The notes: generated from the sequence alone by a model not told the origin. 35,585 nt of DNA from JAFDWI01 sp964449375 (GCA_964449375.1 CAYVAS010000022.1:1-35585), one strand, 5' to 3'. Numbered from the stretch's first letter, positions 17,984-26,514 are shown. Program-made: numbers and translations.

Positions 17984-19141
17984 TCAGCGCACCGAGGTGA
18001 GGCGACCCATCAGGTCGTGGCCCGCCACCACGGGGCGTTCGGCCACCCCGTTCTCGGTGTAGGTGCCCCCGGCCGCCTCGGTCTGACGGTCATAGAGCAG
18101 GTAGGGCACCGGGTCGGTGGTGTGGGTCTTCAGGTGCAGTGGCGTGGCGTGGTCGGGCAGCAGCAGCAGGCGCCACGGGCCGATCGAGTCGAGCCCCTCG
18201 ATCAACCCGGCCAGGATCCGGCGGTCCCAGTTCTCCAGGGCCCGGACCTTCTCGGTCACGTCGCCGGCGTGGCCGGCCTCGTCGGTGGCCTCCACGTGGA
18301 TCACGAACAGGTCGGCCCAGTCCTCGAGCGCGTGCAGCGCCACGTCGCGTTTCGCCTCGTAGTCGGTGTCGTACCACCCGGTGGCGCCCTCGGCCTCGAC
18401 GATCTCCATGCGGGCCAGCACCCCCAGGCCGCGTACCAGGTCGACCGCGGTCACCAGCCCGGCGTCCATCCGGTGGGTGTCCCCGAAGGCCGGCAGCGCC
18501 GGTCGGGTGCCCTGGCCCCACAGCCAGATCTGGTTCGCCGCCAGCGACGACGCCCCCACGATCGAACGCGACCGGTCCATCAGGTCGATGAGCTGGGGTG
18601 CCGCGGCGCCCGTGGGTTCCACGATCGGCTTGTCGGACAGGTCGTGGGGCGGCGCGCAGTCCGCGTCGGCCCAGCTGCGCGGGGTGACGGTGATGTGGCG
18701 GTACTGCACCCCGGCGTGGAAGGCGACCTCGCCGTCGGGGGTGGGACCGCCCAGCTCGGCCTGGAGCTGGGCGACGACCTTTGCGGCGTCCTCGCTGGTG
18801 GGGTGACCCCCGGCGAAGTCCGCCATGATCCCGTCTTCGACCCGCACCAGGTTGCAGCGGTACGCCGCCTGGTCGTCACCCAGGGTGATGCCCAGCGCCG
18901 CGGCCTCGATCGGGGCCCGCCCGGTGTGGTGGACCGCCGGGTCGTAGCCCAGGATCGACATGTTGCCCACGTCGCTGCCCGGGGCCATGCCCTCGGGGAT
19001 CACCGCGGCGCGGCCCACCTCGGCGGTGGCCGCCAGACGCCGCAGGTTGGGCATCTCGGCGACCTCCAGTGGGGTGCGACCACCGAGTTCGTCGACCGGT
19101 TCGTCGGCACAGCCGTCGGGGACGCAGACCACGTATTTCAT
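17984..19141 (-). CDS. Probable homoserine kinase of the ApgM (phosphoglycerate mutase-like) family
   Basis: Alkaline-phosphatase-superfamily protein (385 aa), related to cofactor-independent phosphoglycerate mutase of the archaeal ApgM type. Metal and phosphate motifs: VPDGCAD (Asp9), GSDVGNMS (55-62, nucleophile Ser56), HVEATDEAGH (282-291) and PDHATP (329-334). A subgroup of this family was proposed to be homoserine kinase because it sits with hom and thrC. Here it lies directly after hom and thrC, exactly where thrB is in mycobacteria, and no GHMP-type ThrB is in the window. The function is thus inferred mainly from context; a true phosphoglycerate mutase is the alternative. Gap to thrC is 44 nt. 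Confidence 0.82.
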   Translation of the reverse strand: MKYVVCVPDGCADEPVDELGGRTPLEVAEMPNLRRLAATAEVGRAAVIPEGMAPGSDVGNMSILGYDPAVHHTGRAPIEAAALGITLGDDQAAYRCNLVRVEDGIMADFAGGHPTSEDAAKVVAQLQAELGGPTPDGEVAFHAGVQYRHITVTPRSWADADCAPPHDLSDKPIVEPTGAAAPQLIDLMDRSRSIVGASSLAANQIWLWGQGTRPALPAFGDTHRMDAGLVTAVDLVRGLGVLARMEIVEAEGATGWYDTDYEAKRDVALHALEDWADLFVIHVEATDEAGHAGDVTEKVRALENWDRRILAGLIEGLDSIGPWRLLLLPDHATPLHLKTHTTDPVPYLLYDRQTEAAGGTYTENGVAERPVVAGHDLMGRLTSVR

Positions 19142-19185
19142 GCTTCTGAGCCTAGGAGGTCCCGGTCGCAGCGCGGGCGGCCGCC

Positions 19186-20580
19186 TCAGGCGGCGACGGC
19201 GGCCAGGATGTGGGACCGCACCGCGTCGAGGTCGTCGGGGAGCACCGTGTAGTGCTCGTCACGCTCGAGCAGGTCGGCGAGGAACTCGGGCAGCGGCGGT
19301 CGGATCCCGGTGGCCTCGGCGACCGCGTCGGGAAACTTCGCGGGATGCGCGGTCGCCAGGGTGACCATCGGCAGGGTCGGGTCGCGGCGTTCGGCACGGG
19401 CCGCGGCCAGTCCCACCGCGGTGTGCGGGTCGATCAGGACGCCGGTGTCGGCGTGGGTGCGTCGGATCTCGGCCAGGGTGGCGGTGTCGTCGAAGCTCGC
19501 CGCCCCGAAGACCTCGGCCAGATGCGCCATACGGTCCACCCCCACGTCCAGACGCCCCGTCGCCGCGAACGTCGCCATCGCCTCGGCGAGGGTCGCGCCG
19601 TCGCGGTCGTAGAGCTCGAAGAGCAGCCGTTCGACGTTGGAGGACACCTGGATGTCCATCGACGGCGACAGCGTGTGCTGCACGCCCGAGGTGGCCAGCA
19701 CTCCGGTGGTGGACCACCGGGTGAGGATGTCGTTCACGTTCGAGCCCATCACGAGCTGCCGGATCGGCGTCCCCGTCGTCCGGGCCACCCATCCGGCCAG
19801 GATGTTGCCGAAGTTGCCGGTGGGCACCGAGAACGCCACCGGTCCTCCCAGGGTTCGCTGGGTGGTCACGTAGTACACGATCTGGGCCATCACCCGTGCC
19901 CAGTTGATCGAGTTCATCGCGGAGAGGCCCACCCGGTCCCTGAAGGTCGTGTCGGCGAAGAGCGCCTTGACCAGGGCCTGGCAGTCGTCGAAGGTGCCTT
20001 CGATCGCCACGTTGTGCACGTTGGGTTCGTCCACGGTGGTCATCTGGCGACGTTGCACGTCGGAGACCCGGCCGTGGGGGTGGAGCACCACGATGTCGAG
20101 CGCGTCGCGTCCCCGGCATCCGGAGATCGCCGCGGAGCCGGTGTCGCCGGAGGTGGCGACCACGATCGTGGCCCGGCGGTTCCGACGGTTCAGTTCGTGG
20201 TCGAACAGCCGCCCTACGAGCTGCAGGGCCACGTCCTTGAACGCCAGGGTCGGGCCGTGGAACAACTCGGCGATCCAGTGTCCCTGGCCCAGCTCGGTCA
20301 GCGGCACCACCGTGGGGTCCCGGAACGTGGCGTAGGCCTCGGCGACGATCTCCTCGAAGTCGTCGCGGTCGATCGTGCCGGCCACGTAGGGCCACATGAC
20401 CGCCACGGCGACCTCGACATAGGACGCACCGGTGCTCAGGCCACCGAGATCCTGGGAGGGCCAGCGCGCCGGAACGTACAGGCCGCCGTCGTCGGCCAGG
20501 CCCCGCAGCAGCACGTCGGTGAAGCCCAGCACCGGCGCCGACCCGCGGGTCGACACGTAGTCGAGCCGGTCGTCACTCAC
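19186..20580 (-). CDS. thrC: Threonine synthase (long form)
   Basis: PLP enzyme that converts O-phosphohomoserine to threonine (464 aa). The N-terminal domain YVSTRGSAPVLGFTDVLLRGLADDGGLYVP is typical of the long E. coli/yeast-type ThrC. The PLP lysine is Lys115 in GPTLAFKDVALQ, and the phosphate loop is SGDTGSAAI. Mycobacterial ThrC is the short type of about 360 residues, so the gene at this conserved site is of another subfamily (from memory). The start is GTG at 20580 with a poor ribosome site, 20 nt after hom. Confidence 0.94.
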   Translation of the reverse strand: MSDDRLDYVSTRGSAPVLGFTDVLLRGLADDGGLYVPARWPSQDLGGLSTGASYVEVAVAVMWPYVAGTIDRDDFEEIVAEAYATFRDPTVVPLTELGQGHWIAELFHGPTLAFKDVALQLVGRLFDHELNRRNRRATIVVATSGDTGSAAISGCRGRDALDIVVLHPHGRVSDVQRRQMTTVDEPNVHNVAIEGTFDDCQALVKALFADTTFRDRVGLSAMNSINWARVMAQIVYYVTTQRTLGGPVAFSVPTGNFGNILAGWVARTTGTPIRQLVMGSNVNDILTRWSTTGVLATSGVQHTLSPSMDIQVSSNVERLLFELYDRDGATLAEAMATFAATGRLDVGVDRMAHLAEVFGAASFDDTATLAEIRRTHADTGVLIDPHTAVGLAAARAERRDPTLPMVTLATAHPAKFPDAVAEATGIRPPLPEFLADLLERDEHYTVLPDDLDAVRSHILAAVAA

Positions 20581-20600
20581 CGTGGTTCACAATCGGTTTC

Positions 20601-21911
20601 TCACTCACCGTCGATCACCCGGAGCAGACGGCCCACGTCGACCACGGCGTCCAGCGAGGCCAGGTCGCGCCGCAGCGCCTGCACCGCGGCTTCGGGCGCG
20701 GTGTGGGTGATGAACACCAGACGGGCCCCGGCGGGCACGTCGATCTGTTCCATGAGCCGCACCGAGATGTCGTGGTCGGCCAACGCCCCGGCCACCGCGT
20801 GCAGCACCCCGGGTCGGTCGAGGACCTCGATGTCCAGGTGGTAGCTGCCCCGCAGCTCCTCCATCGGCCGGATCCTGGCCTCGGTCAGGTTGCCGATGTC
20901 CGCATGAGTGCCCCGGATCCGGTTCTGGGCGGCGTCCACCACGTCGCCGAGCACCGCGGTGGCCGTGGGGCCCCCGCCGGCGCCACGGCCGTAGAACATC
21001 AGGTCGTCCACCGCGTCACCCTGGACGAACACCGCGTTGAAGCTGTCACGCACGTTCGCCAGCGGGTGGGTGACGGGCACCATCGCGGGGTGGACCCGCG
21101 CCGCGACCTGGTCGGTGCCGTCGGAACCCGGGCCCCGCTCGACGATCGCGAGCAGCTTGATGACGTAGCCCAACCGGGTGGCCCGGTCGATCAGGTCGGC
21201 AGAGATCTGGCGGATGCCTTCGGTGTGGACCTGGTCGGCGACGACGACCGTGCCGAACGCGACCGTGGCCAGGATCGCCGCCTTGGCCGCGGCGTCGTGG
21301 CCGTCGATGTCGGCGGTGGGGTCGGCCTCGGCGAAGCCCAGACGCTGGGCCTCGGCGAGGACCTCGTCGAAGTCCGAGGCGTCCTCGGTCATGCGGGTCA
21401 GCACGTAGTTGGTGGTGCCGTTCACGATGCCCAGCAGGCGGGTGATGCGGTCGCCGATGAGCGACTCGCGCAGCGGGCGGATGATCGGGATGCCCCCGCC
21501 CACCGCGGCTTCGAAGAGCAGGTCGACCTCGGCGTCGCGGGCGGCCCGGTACAGCTCGTCGCCCGTCGCGGCGAGCAGCGCCTTGTTGGCGGTGACCACC
21601 GGCTTGCCCGCGCCCAGCGCGGCCTTCACGAAGGTACCGGCCGGTTCGATCCCTCCCACGAGTTCGACCACCACGTCGATGCCGGGGTCCGCACAGATCG
21701 ACAGCGCGTCGGTGGTGACCACCTCGTCGTCGAGGTGGGTGGAGCGCAGCTCCTCGAGGGTCCGCACCGCCACCCGGGCGATGTGCAGACGGATCCCGGT
21801 GCGGGCCGCGATGGTGTCCGCCTGGGACTCGATCAGGTCGACCAGGGCTTCGCCGATGGTGCCGTTGCCGAGGATGCCGAGGTTGATGGGGTGTTCGTTC
21901 ACGGTCCCCAC
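20601..21911 (-). CDS. hom: Homoserine dehydrogenase with ACT domain
   Basis: Reduces aspartate semialdehyde to homoserine (436 aa), the branch point to threonine and methionine. The NAD(P)-binding loop is GILGNGTIG (about 12-20). Catalytic-domain signatures are VTANKALLA, GIVNGTTNYVLTRM, and GFAEADPTADIDGHDAAAK. The C-terminal ~80 residues form an ACT domain (HLDIEVLDRPGVLHAVAGALADHDISV) that usually senses threonine. The GTG at 21911 has GGAGG 11 nt upstream; a second in-frame GTG is three codons later. A 144-nt gap with a striking inverted repeat separates it from lysA. Confidence 0.95.
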   Translation of the reverse strand: MGTVNEHPINLGILGNGTIGEALVDLIESQADTIAARTGIRLHIARVAVRTLEELRSTHLDDEVVTTDALSICADPGIDVVVELVGGIEPAGTFVKAALGAGKPVVTANKALLAATGDELYRAARDAEVDLLFEAAVGGGIPIIRPLRESLIGDRITRLLGIVNGTTNYVLTRMTEDASDFDEVLAEAQRLGFAEADPTADIDGHDAAAKAAILATVAFGTVVVADQVHTEGIRQISADLIDRATRLGYVIKLLAIVERGPGSDGTDQVAARVHPAMVPVTHPLANVRDSFNAVFVQGDAVDDLMFYGRGAGGGPTATAVLGDVVDAAQNRIRGTHADIGNLTEARIRPMEELRGSYHLDIEVLDRPGVLHAVAGALADHDISVRLMEQIDVPAGARLVFITHTAPEAAVQALRRDLASLDAVVDVGRLLRVIDGE

Positions 21912-21956
21912 ACGGTAGTGGGCCTCCGATCACGGCCCCGCAGCCACTTCCCGACG

Positions 21957-22003
21957 AAATTCGGAGGGAAAAGGTGGTATGGCCGCCTTTTCCCTCCGAA
22001 TTT
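21957..22003. repeat. Long AT-rich inverted repeat between lysA and hom
   Basis: Two 21-nt arms (21957-21977 and 21983-22003) around the 5-nt loop TATGG. They match at 20 of 21 positions; the odd pair (21975/21985) is T-G, which still pairs as G-U in plus-strand RNA. The arm begins AAATTCGGAGGGAAAAGG. An outer 7-bp stem, CCCGACG (21950-21956) with CGTCGGG (22010-22016), extends it across a bulge. GC content is clearly lower than the surroundings. Could be a terminator/attenuator, a regulator site, or a repetitive extragenic palindrome. Confidence 0.9.
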
Positions 22004-22055
22004 GGTGTGCGTCGGGGGAGCCGAGGGGCCGGTCGAAGAGCTGGCCGAGGTCTGA

Positions 22056-23336
22056 TCAGCGCACGTCGAGGCGGACCAGGTCGTCGAGGGTCTCGCGTCG
22101 GATCACCTCGCGGGCCACACCGTCGGCGACGAACACCACGGCGGGCCGGGGGACCTTGTTGTAGTTCGAGGCCATCGCGTAGCCGTACGCGCCGGTGACC
22201 GGGGTGACCAGCAGGTCGCCGACGGTCACGTCCGCGGGAAGCTGCGCGTCGGCCACCACGATGTCGCCGGACTCACAGTGCTTGCCCACCACCCGGGCCG
22301 CCAGCGGACGCTCCGCGGTGGCCGCGCGGGCCAGCAGCGCTTCGTATCCACTGCCGTAGAGCACCGGACGGGGATTGTCGGACATGCCCCCGTCCACCGA
22401 GACGTACGTGCGCAACCCGGCCAGTTCCTTGATCGTGCCCACCTCGTACACGGTGATGCCGGCCGCCGCGGCGATCGACCGGCCCGGCTCCGCGGTGATG
22501 CGGGCGCGCACGCCGGCAGCAGCGGCGGCCCCGCGCACCGCCTCGGCCCACTCGGTGATCGACGGGGCTGATTCACCCTCGACGTAGGCCACGCCGATCC
22601 CCCCGCCGATCGACAGCTCGGGCAGGTCCAACGGGTTGGAGAACTCGGCGAGGCGCTGCACCGCATCGGCGAAGAAGTCGGCCACGAAGACCTGGGAGCC
22701 GATGTGCATGTGGATCCCCACCAGCTCCATCGCCGCGGAGTTCCGGGCGCGGCGCACCGCTTCGCCGGCCAGTCCGGTGGACAGCGTGAACCCGAACTTG
22801 GAGTCGTCCTGGCCGGTGCGGACGTACTCGTGGGTGTGGGCCTCCACCCCGGGGGTGACGCGCACCCACACCCGCGGCGGTGCCACGCCGAGGGCGGGTA
22901 CCAGACGCTCGAGACGGTCGATCTCGTCGAAGGAGTCGACCACGATGCGGCCCACGCCGACCTGCAGCGACCGGGTGAGCTCGGCATCGGACTTGTTGTT
23001 GCCGTGCAGCACCAGACGTTCCGGCGCCACCCCCGCGGTGAGCGCGACGTGCAGCTCACCGCCGGTGGACACGTCCACCGACAGGCCCTCGGAGGCCACC
23101 AGCCGGGCCATCTCGACGCACCAGAACGCCTTGGACGCGTAGCTGACCCCGGGGCCGAAGGCCGCGACCGCCTCCCGGCAACGGGCCCGCAGGTGGTCTT
23201 CGTCGTAGACGAACAGTGGCGTGCCGAACTCGGCGGCCAGCTCGGCGACGGGCACCCCGCCCACGGCCAGGGCACCCGAGGCGTCGACCGTCGCGGAGTC
23301 GGGTAGCAGCTCCATGGGCACCGGACCCGCGGTCAC
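22056..23336 (-). CDS. lysA: Diaminopimelate decarboxylase
   Basis: Last step of lysine synthesis: meso-diaminopimelate to lysine plus CO2 (426 aa). It is a fold III PLP enzyme with PLP lysine Lys69 in VSYASKAFW, then GIHMHIGSQ, the GGGIG phosphate loop, EPGRS, and the second-subunit GKHCESGD with the active-site Cys. The C-terminus has GAYGYAMASNYN. The GTG at 23336 overlaps the argS stop as GTGA and has GGAG 5 nt upstream; longer starts lie inside argS. An argS-lysA operon controlled by arginine and lysine is known from corynebacteria, which fits this pair. Confidence 0.96.
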   Translation of the reverse strand: MTAGPVPMELLPDSATVDASGALAVGGVPVAELAAEFGTPLFVYDEDHLRARCREAVAAFGPGVSYASKAFWCVEMARLVASEGLSVDVSTGGELHVALTAGVAPERLVLHGNNKSDAELTRSLQVGVGRIVVDSFDEIDRLERLVPALGVAPPRVWVRVTPGVEAHTHEYVRTGQDDSKFGFTLSTGLAGEAVRRARNSAAMELVGIHMHIGSQVFVADFFADAVQRLAEFSNPLDLPELSIGGGIGVAYVEGESAPSITEWAEAVRGAAAAAGVRARITAEPGRSIAAAAGITVYEVGTIKELAGLRTYVSVDGGMSDNPRPVLYGSGYEALLARAATAERPLAARVVGKHCESGDIVVADAQLPADVTVGDLLVTPVTGAYGYAMASNYNKVPRPAVVFVADGVAREVIRRETLDDLVRLDVR

Positions 23337-24937
23337 ATCGACTCCGGTGCGCTCACCCCGACGGTGTCGAGTCCGGCCACGATCCCGATGCGGGCGGCCT
23401 CGACCAGCCACAGCCGGGCCTGGGTGACCTCCGGGTCGATGTCGGCGCCGAGGATCCCACAGTCGTGGTAGAAGCCGTGGAACGCCCCGGCCGCGGCGCG
23501 CAACCAGGTCACGACCTTGTGCGGAGCCCGTTCGGCGGCGGCCACTTCGATCACCTCGGGCAGCTCGGCCAGGCTGCGCAGCAGGTCCAGTTCGCGCTCG
23601 GAATCCAGCCGTGACAGATCCACCCGGTCCAGCGGGGCGCGGGTCACGCCGCGTTCGGTGGCCTTGGCGGCGAGCTGGTGGATCCGGGCGTGCGCGTACT
23701 GCACGTAGTACACCGGGTTGTCCATCGACCGGGCCACGGCCACGTCGAGGTCGACGGTCTGGCGTGAATCGATGCTCTGGAGCAGGTAGGTGATGCGGAC
23801 CGCGTCGGCACCCAGGTCGTCGATGAGGTCGCGCAGCTCGATCAGGTCACCGGTCCGCTTGGAGATCTTGACCTCCTCGCCGCCCCGCTCGAGCTTGACG
23901 AGCTGGGTGATCGCCACCTCGAAGGCCTCCCGGGGGTGTCCGAGGGCCTCCAGCGCGGCGCGCATGCGGGGCACGTAGCCGTGATGGTCCGCGCCCCACA
24001 CGTCGATGCACAGATCGAACCCCCGGGCGAACTTGTCGCGGTGGTAGGCGATGTCGGGCGTGAAGTACGTGTAGGTCCCGTCGGACTTGACCAGCACCCG
24101 GTCCTTGTCGTCGTCGAAGTCGCTGGTGCGGAGCCAGGTGGCGCCCTCGGCGTCGTAGACCACCCCCTTGGCGCGCAGCTCGGCCAGGGTGGTGTCGATC
24201 GCCCCGGAGGCGACCAGTTCGCGTTCGGACGACCACACGTCGAAGTGCACCCCCAACCGGTCCAGCACCTCGCGCTGGTCGGCCAGTGCCCGGGCGTAGC
24301 CCCATTCGGTGGGGTCGGCATCGGCGGGCATCTCGGCGGCCCAGTCCTCGATGTAGCGGCCGTGGTAGCCGTCCTCGGGCGGTTCGGTCCCCGCGGCGCG
24401 CGCGGCGAGTGACGCACCGAAGGTCTGCATCTGCACACCGCGGTCGTTCAGGTAGAACTCACGGGTCACGTCGTGGCCGGTGCGTTCCAGGATGCGGGCC
24501 AGCACGTCACCGAAGACCGCGCCGCGGGCGTGCCCGGCGTGCAGGGGTCCGGTGGGGTTCGCGCTGACGAACTCGATGTCGACACGCCGGTCCGCCCCGG
24601 TGTCGAGGCGGGCCCAGTTCCCGGTGCCCGCGTCGACGATCCCCACCAGCACGTCGTGCAGCCAGGTCGGGGCCAGGTGGAAGTTGACGAACCCGGGTCC
24701 GGCAACCTCGACGCGCTCCACGTGCGGCGGCGGGTCGGCCTGCAGGTGCTCCACGAGCTGGGTCGCCAGCTCCCGGGGGTTACGCCCCGCCGATCTGGCC
24801 GCGGCCATCGCCGCGTTCGAGGACCAGTCGCCGTGTTCCCGGCGGGCGGGCCGCTCCATGCCGATCGTGGCGGGCGCGTCGATGCGCTCCGCGCCCAGCG
24901 CCGCACGGACCGCGTCGATCAGCACGTCCCGGATCAC
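23333..24937 (-). CDS. argS: Arginyl-tRNA synthetase
   Basis: Charges tRNA-Arg (534 aa, class Ia). Order: N-terminal Add-1 domain (about 1-95) with GPGFVNFHL; Rossmann fold with ANPTGPLHAGH carrying the HIGH-type motif (133-136); the KMSKS counterpart as VKISKRTG; and the C-terminal helical anticodon-binding domain starting near NPVYYVQYAHARIHQ. An upstream in-frame ATG (24985) lacks a ribosome site, while the GTG at 24937 has GAGGAG 9 nt upstream and gives the usual N-terminus. A perfect 10-bp hairpin lies just before that ribosome site. First gene of the argS-lysA-hom-thrC-kinase run and divergent from a tRNA-Arg gene. Confidence 0.96.
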   Translation of the reverse strand: MIRDVLIDAVRAALGAERIDAPATIGMERPARREHGDWSSNAAMAAARSAGRNPRELATQLVEHLQADPPPHVERVEVAGPGFVNFHLAPTWLHDVLVGIVDAGTGNWARLDTGADRRVDIEFVSANPTGPLHAGHARGAVFGDVLARILERTGHDVTREFYLNDRGVQMQTFGASLAARAAGTEPPEDGYHGRYIEDWAAEMPADADPTEWGYARALADQREVLDRLGVHFDVWSSERELVASGAIDTTLAELRAKGVVYDAEGATWLRTSDFDDDKDRVLVKSDGTYTYFTPDIAYHRDKFARGFDLCIDVWGADHHGYVPRMRAALEALGHPREAFEVAITQLVKLERGGEEVKISKRTGDLIELRDLIDDLGADAVRITYLLQSIDSRQTVDLDVAVARSMDNPVYYVQYAHARIHQLAAKATERGVTRAPLDRVDLSRLDSERELDLLRSLAELPEVIEVAAAERAPHKVVTWLRAAAGAFHGFYHDCGILGADIDPEVTQARLWLVEAARIGIVAGLDTVGVSAPESM

Positions 24938-24955
24938 GTCACCCGACTCCTCGCT

Positions 24956-24978
24956 CCCCACCGCACCCTGCGGTGGGG
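24956..24978 (-). promoter_or_regulatory. Leader hairpin upstream of argS
   Basis: Perfect 10-bp stem CCCCACCGCA/TGCGGTGGGG around a 3-nt loop, ending about 7 nt before the GAGGAG of argS. Very stable in RNA and well placed to affect initiation. No antiterminator, T-box or leader peptide was recognised. Confidence 0.5.
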
Positions 24979-25056
24979 GTCCCATTGTCGCGGCTGACCC
25001 CGGAGGCCGACGAGTCGGTTCGCTCCGGACCGGGCAAGAGGTGAAAACCGTCGCGC

Positions 25057-25065
25057 TGCTACGCT
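25057..25065 (+). promoter_or_regulatory. tRNA-Arg promoter (extended -10)
   Basis: TGCTACGCT, with the -10 box TACGCT at 25060-25065, 12 nt before the mature tRNA 5' end. The predicted transcript start is near 25072. Confidence 0.5.
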
Positions 25066-25077
25066 GATCAGTCCCAA

Positions 25078-25149
25078 GCCCTCGTAGCTCAGCGGATAGA
25101 GCATCGGCCTCCGGAGCCGTGTGCGCAGGTTCGAGTCCTGCCGAGGGCG
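25078..25149 (+). tRNA. tRNA-Arg (CCG anticodon)
   Basis: Full cloverleaf: acceptor GCCCTCG/CGAGGGC (7 bp), D-arm GCTC/GAGC, anticodon stem around the loop CTCCGGA (anticodon CCG, reads CGG), T-arm GCAGG-TTCGAGT-CCTGC. The top pair of the anticodon stem is a T-T mismatch. The discriminator is G. The 3' CCA is not encoded (CCC follows). It lies divergently beside argS, the gene for its own synthetase. Confidence 0.95.
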
Positions 25150-25216
25150 CCCAACCACCGGGCCGGTCCGGTGGTGCCGGGTGGTGTCCGGAAGGTTCGC
25201 GGACCGGTCGGGACGG

Positions 25217-25806
25217 TCACCGGGTGTTGACCCGGTTCATGGTGGCGTCGAACCCGTCACTCACGATCGCCTCGACCGCGTCGGCGGCGGTCTCGATGGC
25301 GATGTCGAGTTCGACCCGATCGGCCCGGGTGGGTCGGCGCAGCACGTGGTCGGCGCCCTGGGCGCGCCCGGGAGGTCTGCCCACGCCGATCCGGATGCGA
25401 CGGAAGTCCCGGGTGCCCAGGTGGGCCACGATCGAACGCAGCCCGTTGTGCCCGGCCAGCCCGCCGCCGGTCTTGAGCTTGACCCGACCGGTGGGCAGGT
25501 CCAGCTCGTCGTGGACCACGATCAGACGCTCGGGGTCATCCACGCCGTGGCGTCGGACCAGGAGCTGGACCGAACGGCCCGACTCGTTCATGAACGTCTG
25601 GGGGAAGGCCACCACGACTCGACGTTCGCCGAGGCGCAGCTCCGCGCCCAGCGCCTGCTGCCGGGTCGAGCGCAGCTTCTCGCCGTGGCGGTCCGCGACG
25701 AGGGCCACCACGTCCGCGCCGACGTTGTGGCGGGTGTCCGCGTAGCGGTCCCCGGGGTTGCCCAGCCCGACGACGAGCCAGTCGGCGGGCGTGCCCCGCC
25801 GGTCAC
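25217..25806 (-). CDS. pth: Peptidyl-tRNA hydrolase, apparent one-base frameshift near the start
   Basis: Releases tRNA from stalled peptidyl-tRNA. The frame that reads VGLGNPG, the catalytic TRHN (Asn and His), FMNESG and GLAGHNGLRS is clear from 25217 up to about 25780. That frame has no ATG, GTG or TTG upstream, and the first in-frame GTG (25711) would cut off the catalytic motifs. A GTG at 25806 overlaps the rplY stop as GTGA, as in four other gene pairs here, but is one base out of frame. One extra base in the GGGG run at 25794-25797 would restore 196 residues. So either a sequencing/assembly error, a true lesion, or an unusual start (an ACG at 25790-25792 is in frame). Confidence 0.85.
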
Positions 25807-26456
25807 TCCTCCGCTTCGTCGTCGCCTCCCTCGGCGGCGGGCTCCTCCCCCTCGGCGGCCTCGGCGGCCTCGGCGTCCTCTTCCTCGACCTCTTCCTCGA
25901 CCCGCATCATCGAGGTCACCACGACCGGCTCCTCGGGGTCGACGTCGGTGGTGACGCCCGTGGGCAGCGCGATGTCGGCGATCCGGATCGAGTCGCCCAG
26001 CGCCAGCTCCGAGATGTCGACGACCAGCTCGTTCGGGATGTCCTCGGGACGGGCCCAGACCGTGAGGCTGAACAGCACCTGGTCGACGATGCCGTTCTCG
26101 CGGGTCACCTCGAGCGCCTCGCCCTCGGCGACGATGGGCACCTCGACGCTCAGCTCGGCGTCGCGGTCGATCAGCGAGAAGTCCACGTGGTGCACCGTGT
26201 GGCGCACCGGGTGGCGCTGGATGTCCTTGACGATCGCCAGGCGCGATTCGCCGTCCATCTCCAGGTCAAGCAGGGCGTTCATTCCGGCTTCGGTGGTGAG
26301 CGCGGCGCGTAGGTCCGACCACTGGACCGCCACCGGCACCGGATCGGTCCCCAGGCCGTAGACGACGCCGGGAATCTGGCCCTGGGAGCGCAGACGGTTG
26401 GCGGGACGGGAACCCAGGGCACGGCCGGTGGTGACCGAGAGGGTGACTTCAGCCAT
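25803..26456 (-). CDS. rplY: 50S ribosomal protein L25 / general stress protein Ctc
   Basis: 5S-rRNA-binding ribosomal protein of the long CTC form (217 aa). The N-terminal L25 domain (about 1-92) includes GRALGSRPANRLRSQGQIPGVVYG and the HPVRHTVHHVDF segment. The C-terminal TL5 beta-domain follows (about 95-185, ending VVVTSMMR). The last ~30 residues are almost all Glu, Ala and Asp. The ATG at 26456 has AGGAG 7 nt upstream. It has its own -10 (26515-26520) although prs lies just before. Overlaps the probable pth start by 4 nt. Confidence 0.95.
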   Translation of the reverse strand: MAEVTLSVTTGRALGSRPANRLRSQGQIPGVVYGLGTDPVPVAVQWSDLRAALTTEAGMNALLDLEMDGESRLAIVKDIQRHPVRHTVHHVDFSLIDRDAELSVEVPIVAEGEALEVTRENGIVDQVLFSLTVWARPEDIPNELVVDISELALGDSIRIADIALPTGVTTDVDPEEPVVVTSMMRVEEEVEEEDAEAAEAAEGEEPAAEGGDDEAEE

Positions 26457-26514
26457 GGAGGAACTCCTACTTCTGAAAGTCGCGCCGGAGCGCACGGAAA
26501 GAAACGGACATGCC

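Noticed and set aside
24938..24985. ArgS start at the ATG 24985
   Set aside because: No ribosome site there, and it would place the strong hairpin inside the coding region; the GTG at 24937 fits better.
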